Assembly (NCBI GenBank): GCA_964531735.1
Contig: CAZHGD010000027.1
Span: forward strand, 1-57,391
DNA from: CAZHGD01 sp964531735
Lineage (GTDB): Bacteria > Armatimonadota > UBA10988
Reading direction: 5' to 3'
DNA: 57,391 nucleotides
A model generated the notes under the pieces. It made no database searches. It had not been told where the DNA came from and worked only from the letters and a program-made list of their open reading frames with translations. The position numbers and the translations under genes are program-made. Position 1 is the stretch's first letter; every line of letters starts with the position of its first letter. Positions 26,942 to 34,953 of this stretch are shown one piece after another.

Positions 26942-28214
26942 GGTCAGCCACCCTTTGCCCCGTCTCGCCGTTCAGCCGCACCACCAGGTTCATCCGGGTG
27001 CCTTGGCCGGCGGCCGATTCGACGACCAGGTCGCCATTGAGCTCGCGCAGCCGTTCGCGTATGCCGAACAGCCCAAAGCCGCCGGGCCCGGTGCGCCGGC
27101 CGTCCAGGCGGGCCGGATCCAGACCGATGCCGTTATCGGCGACGACCACGCGGACTTCCTGCGGCGAGCCCTGCACCAGCACGCGGACCCGGCTGGCCTG
27201 CGCGTGCTTGAGGGCGTTGTGCAGCAGTTCGCGAACCGCCTGGAACAGCGGTGCGGCCGTATCCTGCTCCAGCGGTCCCAGCCGGCCGCGTGTTTGCAGC
27301 CGGACGTTCAGACCGTGTCGCTCCCGGAACTCGCCCACCAGCCATTCGACGGCGGCCACAAAACCCTCCTGCTGCAACATCGGCGGATACAGCTCGAAGG
27401 TCAATGACGATAAGCTCTCGCATGTCTCTTCGAGCAAGTCAAGGATGGCGTCGAACTCATGGTCGCACCCATGGCCGCCCAGGCGGGCTCGCAACGATTG
27501 CAGCTTGATGCCGCAGCCGGCCAGGTTCTGGCCCAGGCGGTCGTGCAGTTCGGTGGCGATTCGCCGCCGCTCGTGCTCTTCGGCCAGCGACAACTGGAGG
27601 CCCAGGGCGCGCAGTTTGGCCTGGTAGTCGAGCAAGGCCTCGTCGGCGCGCTTGCGCGAGCAGAGCGGCCCGAGCGCCGAGGCATAGAGGCTGAGCAGCT
27701 CGGCGTCGTAGTCGGTCAGCGGCCGGCCGGTCAGGTGGTTGTCGCAGTTCAGCGAGCCAACGACGGTCTCGCCGTCCCACATGGCGGCGAACGCCACGGC
27801 GCCTTGCCCGACCACCTCGCCGTACTGGTTCCGGATGGGCTCGGCCGGCTGGACGATGACGTGGGCCTTCCGCCGCCAGATCTCGCCGAGTTTGGAGTCG
27901 GGCGTGGCGCGCACGCGGATGCCGCGCTCGTCGCGGAGTTGCCCGTGCTCGTCGGTGCCAAAGGAGCCTTCGGCCACGTTCGGATCGCTGCTGCGGAACC
28001 ACAGGCCGAGTCGCTCGAAGCACAGGCGTTGGCGGCCGAGCAGGACGGCCTGGCGGCACAACTCGTCGAAGCTGGGCGCTTTGGACAGCTCGATCATGAC
28101 CTCGCAGAGGTCGCGCAGCCGCTGGCGGAAGTTCCCCTCATCGGCGGCAAGGTGCGGTACCGGGCTGGACGCCGGCTGTTGTCGGCAGCGGTTCGCGCCC
28201 GTCACGCGGCCCAT
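26913..28214 (-). CDS. NarX/DegS-type sensor histidine kinase with GAF domain
   Basis: The 433-residue kinase has a GAF-like sensor domain (about 20-190, with GSLNCDNHLTGRPL near its end), a HisKA_3 dimerisation segment with His224 in TELHDRLGQNLAG and a HATPase domain with N-box RELLHNALKHA, G1 box VVADNGIGLD and G2 box GGFGLFGIRERL. No transmembrane helix is visible, so it senses a cytoplasmic signal. The ATG at 28214 has AAGGAG about 10 bases upstream; longer frames run into the divergent rsmD promoter. It overlaps the response regulator gene by 29 bases, making a standard pair. Confidence 0.9.
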   Translation of the reverse strand: MGRVTGANRCRQQPASSPVPHLAADEGNFRQRLRDLCEVMIELSKAPSFDELCRQAVLLGRQRLCFERLGLWFRSSDPNVAEGSFGTDEHGQLRDERGIRVRATPDSKLGEIWRRKAHVIVQPAEPIRNQYGEVVGQGAVAFAAMWDGETVVGSLNCDNHLTGRPLTDYDAELLSLYASALGPLCSRKRADEALLDYQAKLRALGLQLSLAEEHERRRIATELHDRLGQNLAGCGIKLQSLRARLGGHGCDHEFDAILDLLEETCESLSSLTFELYPPMLQQEGFVAAVEWLVGEFRERHGLNVRLQTRGRLGPLEQDTAAPLFQAVRELLHNALKHAQASRVRVLVQGSPQEVRVVVADNGIGLDPARLDGRRTGPGGFGLFGIRERLRELNGDLVVESAAGQGTRMNLVVRLNGETGQRVADHGGTDSSRR

Positions 28215-28350
28215 CGTCGCGGACTCCTTGGCGCCGGCCAGCGCCGTGCCGGTGCCAGTCCAGTCTACCCGCCGGCACCGGCCCGGCGCAACCGACGTCG
28301 CCACGACGCCGCGACGTGGTATTCTCGACTGCGGAGCGGCAGCGGACACC

Positions 28351-28914
28351 ATGGAGTTGCGAATCGGCGGCGGTGAGTTCCGAGGACGCTTGCTATGCCA
28401 TGGTCAGGGGCAGGCGGTGCGGCCCACGCCCGGCGCGGTGCGCGCGGCGCTGGCCGACATCCTGCGCGACCGACTGCCCGGTGCGCGGGTTCTCGACCTG
28501 TTCGCCGGCTACGGGAGCACCGGCCTGGAACTGCTGAGTCGCGGTGCCGGCGAGGTGGTGTTCGTCGAGAAGGACCCGCGCGCGGCGGCGATCCTGCGGC
28601 GGAACATCGCGCTCCTGGCGGTACCCGACCGGGCGCACCTGTGGCAGATGCCGGTGTCCGCGGCGCTCGCGCGCGCCGACCTGGGCCGGTTCGACATTGT
28701 GTTCGTGGACCCGCCCTATGAACGCGGGCTCGCCGGTGCGACCACCGAGCGGCTGGGCGAGCGCGGCGGCCTATGGCAGCCAGAGGCGGTGCTCATCGTC
28801 CAGCACTCGCGGCGCGAGGAACTGCCCGCCGCCGCCGGCGCGCTGCGACGGTGGCGCGAGCGGCGCTCGGGCGACACGGTGCTGAGCTTCTACGAGGAGG
28901 CCGATCCAGCATGA
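28351..28914 (+). CDS. rsmD: 16S rRNA (guanine(966)-N(2))-methyltransferase
   Basis: This 187-residue AdoMet-dependent methyltransferase modifies G966 of 16S rRNA. Visible motifs are RPTPGAVRAAL at the N-terminus, the AdoMet-binding VLDLFAGYGSTGLELLSRGA, VFVEKD and the catalytic VDPPY. The ATG at 28351 gives exactly the family N-terminus. Its stop overlaps the coaD start as ATGA, a pairing conserved in many bacteria. It is divergent from the histidine kinase gene with 136 bases between. Confidence 0.93.
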   Translation: MELRIGGGEFRGRLLCHGQGQAVRPTPGAVRAALADILRDRLPGARVLDLFAGYGSTGLELLSRGAGEVVFVEKDPRAAAILRRNIALLAVPDRAHLWQMPVSAALARADLGRFDIVFVDPPYERGLAGATTERLGERGGLWQPEAVLIVQHSRREELPAAAGALRRWRERRSGDTVLSFYEEADPA

Positions 28915-29417
28915 AAGCGATCGTCCCTGGGACGTACGATCCGGTGACTTTGGGGCACCTCGACGTGATCACCCGGGCGGCCCGCCTGTTCGAGGAGGTC
29001 GTGGTGGCGGTGGCGGTCAGCGCCGGCAAGCAGCCCTGGTTCCAGTTGGCCGAACGGGCCGAACTGGTCCGCGGCGCCTGCGCGCACTTGGCCAACGTGA
29101 CGGTTGACACGTTCGATGGCTTGCTGGTACATTACGCCAACCAGCAAGAGGCGTCCGTGATCGTCAAGGGTCTGCGGGCCGCTTCCGACTATGAGTACGA
29201 GCTGCAAATGGCACACGCCAACCGGACGCAGGCACCGGAGCTGGAGACGATCTTCGTCATGGCCAATGCGCAGCAGTCGTTCGTCAGCTCCAGCATCGTC
29301 CGCGAACTGGCTCGATTCGGCGGGGACATCGGCGCTCTGGTCCCGCCGAGTGTCATTGCCCCGTTGCTTCAGCGCGCAGCGGAGCGGAATCGCGAGGCCC
29401 ACCATCCCACCCCGTAG
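28911..29417 (+). CDS. coaD: phosphopantetheine adenylyltransferase
   Basis: The 168-residue protein catalyses the fourth step of coenzyme A synthesis, joining ATP and 4'-phosphopantetheine to dephospho-CoA. It has the nucleotidyltransferase motif GTYDPVTLGH at the N-terminus, KGLRAASDYEYELQMAHANR in the middle and the SSSIVRELA phosphate-binding loop. Length is close to the usual 160 residues. Its start overlaps the rsmD stop, and a coiled-coil gene follows after 22 bases. Confidence 0.95.
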   Translation: MKAIVPGTYDPVTLGHLDVITRAARLFEEVVVAVAVSAGKQPWFQLAERAELVRGACAHLANVTVDTFDGLLVHYANQQEASVIVKGLRAASDYEYELQMAHANRTQAPELETIFVMANAQQSFVSSSIVRELARFGGDIGALVPPSVIAPLLQRAAERNREAHHPTP

Positions 29418-29439
29418 CCACAAAGAAATCGTTGAAGAC

Positions 29440-29946
29440 ATGCACGCGCTGGTGCACCACTCGCCGCGGGTGATCGGCAAGGTGCTGCTGGACTGGCAGG
29501 CGATGCTGGACCTGCTCTGCGAGTTGGACGAGAGCCTGCCGAAAGAGTACCAGGACGCGCAGTTGCTGCTCCGCGACGCCGAGACGCATTCGCTGGAAGC
29601 GCGCCGGCGCATCGAGCAGGAGCGCGAGATCGCGCGCTCGGAGGCGGCGCGCCAGATCGACGAAGCGACGCAGCGCGCCCGGGCGCTGGCCAGCGAGCAC
29701 GAGATCGCGCGTCTGGCCGAGGAGCGCGCCGGCGAACTGGTGCGGAACGCCGAGGACTACTCGCGTCAGCTCAAAGAGGAGGCGGAGGCCTATGCGGCCG
29801 AGATCCGCCGTTCCTGCGAGGAGTACTCCGACAGCACGCGCCGGTCGGCCGATGACTATGCGTTGCACCTCCTCAGCCACCTCAAGGCGGTGGTCACGCG
29901 GGCGCAGGCCAGTGTCGAGGACGGCCTGGCGCAGATGAAGCGCTAG
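29440..29946 (+). CDS. coiled-coil protein in the coaD operon
   Basis: The 168-residue product is almost entirely charged helix: repeated Glu/Arg/Ala heptads from about residue 45 to 140 (for example RRRIEQEREIARSEAARQI) with no signal peptide or membrane segment. It recalls the small ATPase-like coiled-coil proteins often found after coaD in several phyla; these have no known function. I prefer the ATG at 29440; the open frame extends further into coaD without a good ribosome binding site. It ends 2 bases before the next gene. Confidence 0.65.
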   Translation: MHALVHHSPRVIGKVLLDWQAMLDLLCELDESLPKEYQDAQLLLRDAETHSLEARRRIEQEREIARSEAARQIDEATQRARALASEHEIARLAEERAGELVRNAEDYSRQLKEEAEAYAAEIRRSCEEYSDSTRRSADDYALHLLSHLKAVVTRAQASVEDGLAQMKR

Positions 29947-29948
29947 CC

Positions 29949-30866
29949 ATGCGGATGGTCGTCGACGCCAGCCCGACCTGTCCCCGCGCCGCCATCGTAG
30001 ACGGCTGTCCGCCGCGCGCCCTCCGGACCGACGAGTGGGGTCCGGCGCTGGCCGCGCTGGCCCCCGCGGTGGTGATCCACCGGCTGATCCACGCGCCCGA
30101 GGGCTGCGGTGAGACGGCCGTGGCGCCGGCCGCGGACGACCTGCGCCAGGCCGGCGTGGTCGAGCCGCGCGAGACTGCCGCCCGGGTGGACGCCTACGAG
30201 GCGGCCTGCGGTTGGTGGCCGGGTGCGCGGCACCTCGCGGTCTTCGACGACGCCTGGTTTCGCGGTCTGCCCGCGGCCGCGGCGACCGAAGCGCTACCGC
30301 CCGAGGTGGTCGCGCAGTACGGTCTGCGGCGACGCGGGCGGCATGGGCCGGTGCACCGACTGGCCGCCGCTGACTGCGCCGTGTCACGCGTGGTCTCGGT
30401 GGTGCTCGGTGGCGCCAGCAGCGTGGCCGCGGTCGTCGACGGCCAGCCCGTCGACATCAGCGCCGGTGCCACGGCCTTGGCCGGTGTGCCGGGCGAGGTG
30501 ACCTGTGGCGACATGGATCCGGCGGCCGTGCTGTACCTGGTGGAGCCGCTGGGCCTGACGATTGACGAGGCCGAGCAGGCGATCGCCGTGACCGGCGGCC
30601 TGAGCGGTGTGCGGACCGGTCACGCCGACGGCGAGGAACTGGCCCAGCGCCTCCGGTTGCATCGGGTGAAGCGCGCTGTCGGGGCCGCTGTGGCGGTGAT
30701 GGGTGGCGTCGATGCGCTGGTGCTGTCGAGCAACTGCGGGCCGGTGCCGGAGCCGCTGCTCGCCGGGCTGGCCGCGGGCCTGAGCTACCTCGGGCTCGGT
30801 GACCGGGTGCCGTTGACGACCAGTGCCTGGACCTCGTGTACCGCGGCGGCGGCGCTGGTGGCCTGA
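29949..30866 (+). CDS. degenerate acetate kinase homologue (probable pseudoenzyme)
   Basis: The 305-residue protein aligns along its length with AckA, which makes acetyl phosphate from acetate and ATP, but is about 100 residues shorter and has lost most active-site residues. Kept are HR at 44-45, Asp100 in AVFDDAW and His132 in RHGPVH. Lost are the N-terminal NxGSSSxK (here DASPTCPRA), the APLHNP His, the Arg of GTRSGD (here VTCGD at 184-188), the adenosine loop GGIGEN (here SSNCGP) and the C-terminal NEE. It occupies the place after coaD where a real ackA is often found. Kinase activity is therefore unlikely, while the open frame argues it is maintained. Confidence 0.7.
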   Translation: MRMVVDASPTCPRAAIVDGCPPRALRTDEWGPALAALAPAVVIHRLIHAPEGCGETAVAPAADDLRQAGVVEPRETAARVDAYEAACGWWPGARHLAVFDDAWFRGLPAAAATEALPPEVVAQYGLRRRGRHGPVHRLAAADCAVSRVVSVVLGGASSVAAVVDGQPVDISAGATALAGVPGEVTCGDMDPAAVLYLVEPLGLTIDEAEQAIAVTGGLSGVRTGHADGEELAQRLRLHRVKRAVGAAVAVMGGVDALVLSSNCGPVPEPLLAGLAAGLSYLGLGDRVPLTTSAWTSCTAAAALVA

Positions 30867-30887
30867 CGGCGTCGGCCGGAGGGTGAC

Positions 30888-31364
30888 ATGGCGGAAGAAG
30901 ACGGACCGGCCCGACCATTCGGCTGGCTGCCGATCGTCCTGATAGTGCCGGCGACGCTGTACGTCCTGTACTGGTATGGCCGCCTACCGGCGTCGGTGCC
31001 GGTCCACTTCGACGCCGCCGGCCATGCCAACGGCTACGGGCACAAGAGCGCGCTCCTGTTCCTGCCGCTGCTGGGCTTGGCGCTCGAGCGACTGCTGGCG
31101 TTCTTCAGCGGCCACCCCGAGTGGGCCAACTTCCCGGTCCAGGTGACCGACGACAACCGGTCGCGCCTCTACGCGGTCTACTACCGGTTCATGCTGTTCA
31201 TGCGCGTCATGTTGACGGCGCTGTTCGCGGCGATGGCCGTGATGAGTGTCGAAGCCGCGCGCGGCGGTGGCTCGATGCCGCTGCCTTGGGCCTTGTTCGT
31301 CTACCTCGGCGTCTTCTGGGCGGGCATTGCCGCCTACCTGGTCCAGATGGTGCGCGCCCGCTAG
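30888..31364 (+). CDS. DUF1648-domain membrane protein
   Basis: The 158-residue protein has about four membrane helices (about 13-30, 53-70, 103-122 and 133-152) and the DUF1648 signature LPASVPVHFDAAGHANGYG after the first helix. DUF1648 proteins include SdpI-like immunity factors and other small membrane proteins; only the domain is recognisable here. It follows the acetate-kinase-like gene by 21 bases with GGAGGGTGAC as ribosome binding site and probably belongs to the same transcript. Its stop codon shares the palindrome CTAG with the stop of the convergent heparinase gene. Confidence 0.8.
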   Translation: MAEEDGPARPFGWLPIVLIVPATLYVLYWYGRLPASVPVHFDAAGHANGYGHKSALLFLPLLGLALERLLAFFSGHPEWANFPVQVTDDNRSRLYAVYYRFMLFMRVMLTALFAAMAVMSVEAARGGGSMPLPWALFVYLGVFWAGIAAYLVQMVRAR

Positions 31365-33331
31365 GGTGGGGTAGGTCCGGCGGCAAGGCACATCGTGGCG
31401 CCGTCGTGGCCGCGCACCACCTCGGTGCCCGTGTCGCAGAACCGGACCATGACGTCCTCGTCGGCGCGCTGCAGGCGGGCCGCGGGTCCTTCGGGTGCGT
31501 CGGTGACCGCCACGGTCCACTCCGGATCGAGCCCGGGAGCCGTCACGGTGAGCAGCACGAGGAACCGGTAGTCGGGTCCATACAGCCGGGGCTGTCCGGA
31601 CGGCGTCCAGTGTGGCTGCGCGGTGCGCTGCGGCGAGACGTTCCACAGGTGGTGGAACGTCTGTCGGAGGGCCACCGCGTGGGCCGGTGGCCGTTCGCCG
31701 TGACCAATCGGCCGGCGGTCGGGCAGGTGCTTCCAGACCGCCGGCTGCGGCAGCAGGAAGCGCGCGTGGAGCGTGCTGCGCTGGCCGCGCACCAGGATGC
31801 CGTCAGGGGTGTCCTCGACGGGCAGCTCGGCGTGCAGCAACCACTGGAAGTGGCGCTGTGTGCGGACGTCGTGGCAGCGCAGGTCATCGTAGAGCAGGAA
31901 GGTGTCCGGCTTCAGGTAGACCACCCAGCGGTGGCAACGCGACAGCGTGTCCGCATAGGCACTGGTGGCGTCGCCACGGACGATGGTGCCCCAGTCGTTG
32001 TCGGCCCAGCAGTCGAGGCGCGAGTAGGCTTCGCCGCCTTCGGCCAGGTCGGCGGTGAGGCGGTAGCGCGGCGGCTGACGCTGGTCGGCACCGTCGACGG
32101 TGATGGTGTTGTGCCAGGCGGTCGATTGGGGCGGTTCGACGCTGGTCCAGTAGTGCGGCGTGTAGGGCCAGGGACCGGGGTCGATGGCCAGTCGCTCGCC
32201 GCGGGCCGTGACGATGAAGCTGTTGAGGTCGAGGTGGCAGTGCGACCACGCGTTGGAGCCGCCTTTGAGCACGAAGTGCGTGGCGTCGGCCGACCAGTCC
32301 GAGCGCAGGCTGGCCAACTGGGCGGTGACGAACCGGCGGCAGGGCGGCTGGTCGTCGGGTGGCACCGGGACCACCTCGGGGTCACACCGGACGAAGTCGA
32401 GCTGCCCGACGCGGCCGTTGCAGATGCGGTCGGCGAGCCACTGAGCGCTTCCGTCGCCGGTGCGCGCGGCGATGGCGTAGAGCAGCGAACTGCCGCCCAG
32501 GCCCGGGTAGCCGCAATCGCCGAAGTTGGCCCAGCCCGACCGGTCCGGCAGGGCCATGTGCAGCGGGAACTCGACCGCCCGGCTCCAGAACGGATGCTGC
32601 CAGAGCCGGTGGTCGCCCGCGGTCAGCGACACCTCGGCCTGATCGAGCGCACTGGTGAAGCAGTAGCACCAGTAGCCGATGCCCTCCACGCCCGAACCGT
32701 CGTCGTCGGAGATGCTCAGCACGCGCGCGATGGCCGCGTTGGCGCGGGCGAGCCAGGTGGGCTCGTCCAGGTAGAGCGCGGCCCAGCCCAGGCCCGAGTT
32801 GAGCACCGCGCACCAGTTGGAGTTCCAGGCGTCGGCCCACCAGGCGCCGCGCTCGGAGTCGCGGAAGATCACCCCGCCGCCCCGCGACCGCAGGGCGTGG
32901 GCCACGGCGTCGCGGTCGGCGTCGGTCAGCCAGTCGTTGGCCCACGAGGCGGCGGCCACGAGGCGCTTGGTGCGTTCGGCGACCAACAGGTCGGCGTCCA
33001 GTTCGGGGTAGTGGTGCTTGTGCTCCGGGCTCATCCAGGGCAGTTCGTCGTCGGCCACCCGGCGCAGCAGGTCGGCCGCGCGACCGCCGAGTTGGTCGTC
33101 GGCGGCCAGGCAAGCAGCGAAGGCCACCTCCGCGGCCTCGTCGGCGAGGGCACCGAGGCGGCGGTGCTGCGCGGCGGGCGACTCGCTCGCGTCAAGGCCG
33201 CCAAGCGGCTGGGCGAGCCGCTCGCGTTGCCGCGCCAGGTGGGCCGACCACCAGGGCGCAAACCGCACGTGCGCGGCACGGCCGCGGAGCACCTCGCGGC
33301 GCGACAAGACACCATAGGCATCGACGAGCAT
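31361..33331 (-). CDS. heparinase II/III-family polysaccharide lyase-like protein
   Basis: The 656-residue protein has the two-part build of heparinase II/III proteins: an N-terminal (alpha/alpha) toroid (about 50-340, with WWADAWNSNWCAVLNSG and ANFGDCGYPG) and a C-terminal beta-sandwich starting at WSADATHFVLKGGSNAWSHCHLDLNSFIV. The HCHLDLNSF segment holds the conserved histidine and substrate-binding residues. The ATG at 33331 is chosen for GGAG 8 bases upstream; an in-frame upstream extension lacks a signal peptide and is rejected. No signal peptide is visible, so the enzyme may be cytoplasmic. It would cleave uronic-acid-containing glycans, substrate unknown. Confidence 0.82.
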   Translation of the reverse strand: MLVDAYGVLSRREVLRGRAAHVRFAPWWSAHLARQRERLAQPLGGLDASESPAAQHRRLGALADEAAEVAFAACLAADDQLGGRAADLLRRVADDELPWMSPEHKHHYPELDADLLVAERTKRLVAAASWANDWLTDADRDAVAHALRSRGGGVIFRDSERGAWWADAWNSNWCAVLNSGLGWAALYLDEPTWLARANAAIARVLSISDDDGSGVEGIGYWCYCFTSALDQAEVSLTAGDHRLWQHPFWSRAVEFPLHMALPDRSGWANFGDCGYPGLGGSSLLYAIAARTGDGSAQWLADRICNGRVGQLDFVRCDPEVVPVPPDDQPPCRRFVTAQLASLRSDWSADATHFVLKGGSNAWSHCHLDLNSFIVTARGERLAIDPGPWPYTPHYWTSVEPPQSTAWHNTITVDGADQRQPPRYRLTADLAEGGEAYSRLDCWADNDWGTIVRGDATSAYADTLSRCHRWVVYLKPDTFLLYDDLRCHDVRTQRHFQWLLHAELPVEDTPDGILVRGQRSTLHARFLLPQPAVWKHLPDRRPIGHGERPPAHAVALRQTFHHLWNVSPQRTAQPHWTPSGQPRLYGPDYRFLVLLTVTAPGLDPEWTVAVTDAPEGPAARLQRADEDVMVRFCDTGTEVVRGHDGATMCLAAGPTPP

Positions 33332-33472
33332 CGGCACTACTCCGCGACCCGGATTGGCCGCCACGGGCCCGAGTCCTGGCCAGCGCCACATTTTCGCAAC
33401 ATCCGAGGTTGTCGATCGATGGTCCGGTGGCGTCCAGTATGGCAGGATCGGTAGACGCAAAGGATGTTGACG

Positions 33473-33571
33473 ATGAACCGACTGGTGGTGTGGGCGTGGG
33501 TGATCGGCCTGTTCTTGCTATCGGCGTTGCCGCTGGTGGCCGAAGGGGTCGACATCGTCAAGGGCGGATAG
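33473..33571 (+). CDS. 32-residue hydrophobic peptide
   Basis: A short frame begins ATG at 33473 with AAAGGATG upstream and encodes a Met-Asn-Arg start followed by a hydrophobic segment of about 20 residues (LVVWAWVIGLFLLSALPLV) and the polar end AEGVDIVKGG. It resembles a minimal membrane peptide or an exported leader. It ends 21 bases before the start of the sigma-factor-like gene on the same strand. The ribosome binding site and clean hydrophobic profile support it being real, but such short frames can occur by chance. Confidence 0.5.
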   Translation: MNRLVVWAWVIGLFLLSALPLVAEGVDIVKGG

Positions 33572-33592
33572 CGCGGGAGCCGGGAGACCGCC

Positions 33593-34270
33593 ATGAACGG
33601 TCACGATTTTCTCAGGGCTCAGCGCGGCGCGCAGGATCTGTGGCCGATCCGCTTCCTTCGCTCGCTCCGCGCGGGCCTCGATGAGACCGATGCCGAACAC
33701 TGGCTGCCGGAGTTCCGCCGCCGGTTCCGCAACCGTGTGCCGGACTTCGCCGGGCCGGGCCTGTTTGCCACGCTCGTGTCGGTGGAGGCGATCGAGCCCA
33801 CTGAGTTGGCCGAACTGATTCTCGACCACGTCTTCCTGGCGTTGCGGCGGCACCAGCCGCGCGACGACTCGGCGTTTGTGGATTACGTCCGACGGTGCGT
33901 CCGCTCCGTCGCGGTGACCTTGCGCCGCCAATCGCTGGACAGCCTGCACCGCACGGCCGCGCGGAACGCCGAACTACAGGTGCTCAGTCTCGATGAGCAT
34001 CCCGCGCTGGTCGAGTCGTTGGCGGCGGACGATCCCGACCTGGCCGCGGCCCTGTCCGGCCGCCGCGTGGCGATGTACCTGCTCGACCAGGCCGAGGCCG
34101 ATGGTGAGCAGGAGAACGTCGCCATCGTGATCCGGTCGGCCCTCGAGGAGATCTCGCTGGCCGATATCGCCCGCGAGCGCGGCGTCTCGCGACAAGCCGT
34201 GCAGAAGCGCTACCAAAGGGGTGTAAACTACCTTCGCCAGCAGCACCTGGCGTTGGGACTGAATGGATGA
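33593..34270 (+). CDS. sigma-70-like factor with C-terminal helix-turn-helix
   Basis: The 225-residue protein ends in a sigma region 4-like helix-turn-helix (ISLADIARERGVSRQAVQKRYQRG, about 180-215). The N-terminal 110 residues are helical (ILDHVFLALRRHQ ... YVRRCVRSVAVTLRRQ) and weakly resemble sigma region 2. It is longer than typical ECF factors, with an extra segment at about 115-165. The ATG at 33593 has GGGAGA 6 bases upstream. It is coupled to a TPR gene by an ATGA overlap and preceded by a tiny membrane peptide, so the three form a compact signalling unit. It could also be an ordinary HTH regulator. Confidence 0.6.
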   Translation: MNGHDFLRAQRGAQDLWPIRFLRSLRAGLDETDAEHWLPEFRRRFRNRVPDFAGPGLFATLVSVEAIEPTELAELILDHVFLALRRHQPRDDSAFVDYVRRCVRSVAVTLRRQSLDSLHRTAARNAELQVLSLDEHPALVESLAADDPDLAAALSGRRVAMYLLDQAEADGEQENVAIVIRSALEEISLADIARERGVSRQAVQKRYQRGVNYLRQQHLALGLNG

Positions 34271-34944
34271 GTCGCGACGTTCTCGGATTGCACCTGGTCA
34301 AGCCAGGTGAGACAGCCGGTGCCCGCCTGCGGCGCGTGCGAGACCAACTGCGCGCGGCGGATGCGCACGTGATCGTCGAGCCCGACACGGCCGAGCCGGA
34401 CAGCGTGCGCGAGTTGCGCCGCCGCGCCGAGGAGCTCTTGGCCGCGTCGCGCTACGAGGAGGCCGAAGAGGCCTTCCTGGAGGCGATTGAGGTCGGCCTG
34501 CAGGAGGACTACTTCGCGTGGCACGCGGCGGTCAACCTGGTCAACTGCCACCGGTTCCTGGGCCGGCGCGAGGATGCCGCGGCCACGGCCGAGCAACTCG
34601 AAGAGATGTATGCCGAGCAGCCCGAGCACCCGATCCGCTACCTGGTGGCGACGCAACTCGGGGCCATCGCGGCCGATGCCTACGATGAGCACGGCGATCC
34701 TGAACAGGCGACCGCTGCTTGGCAGTACGCCCAGGCCGCTTACGACTGGCAGATGCGTCACCGGGAGCTGGCCGACGGGCTCCGCGCGTACAACCTCGTG
34801 GTCGCCCTGCTGCGCCTCGATCGTCTGGCCGAGGCCAAGGCGGTCCACGAGCACCACCGACCCGATGAGGGCTTCCGCAACTGGTGTCGCCAGGGCGACA
34901 AGGCCGCGCTGATCGCCGAGCGGCTCGGCACCGACCAGGGCTGA
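34267..34944 (+). CDS. TPR-repeat protein
   Basis: The 225-residue protein contains helical pairs of tetratricopeptide type: ELLAASRYEEAEEAFLEAIEVG (about 57-78), HAAVNLVNCHRFLGRREDAAATAEQLEE (about 84-112) and further pairs to about 190. No signal or membrane segment is present. TPRs bind other proteins; coupled by ATGA to the sigma-like gene upstream, it is likely its partner or regulator. It converges with the esterase gene with 9 bases between stops. The TPR call is good, the partner is inferred. Confidence 0.7.
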   Translation: MSRDVLGLHLVKPGETAGARLRRVRDQLRAADAHVIVEPDTAEPDSVRELRRRAEELLAASRYEEAEEAFLEAIEVGLQEDYFAWHAAVNLVNCHRFLGRREDAAATAEQLEEMYAEQPEHPIRYLVATQLGAIAADAYDEHGDPEQATAAWQYAQAAYDWQMRHRELADGLRAYNLVVALLRLDRLAEAKAVHEHHRPDEGFRNWCRQGDKAALIAERLGTDQG

Positions 34945-34953
34945 CGGCCGCGG

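Noticed and set aside
27133..27140. Perfect GCCGATAA on the minus strand
   Set aside because: It encodes part of the kinase ATP-binding ADNGIG motif and lacks TAAA at the required distance.
31361..31364. Stop codons of two convergent genes share one CTAG
   Set aside because: A neat compact overlap, but expected now and then in dense genomes and without functional implication.
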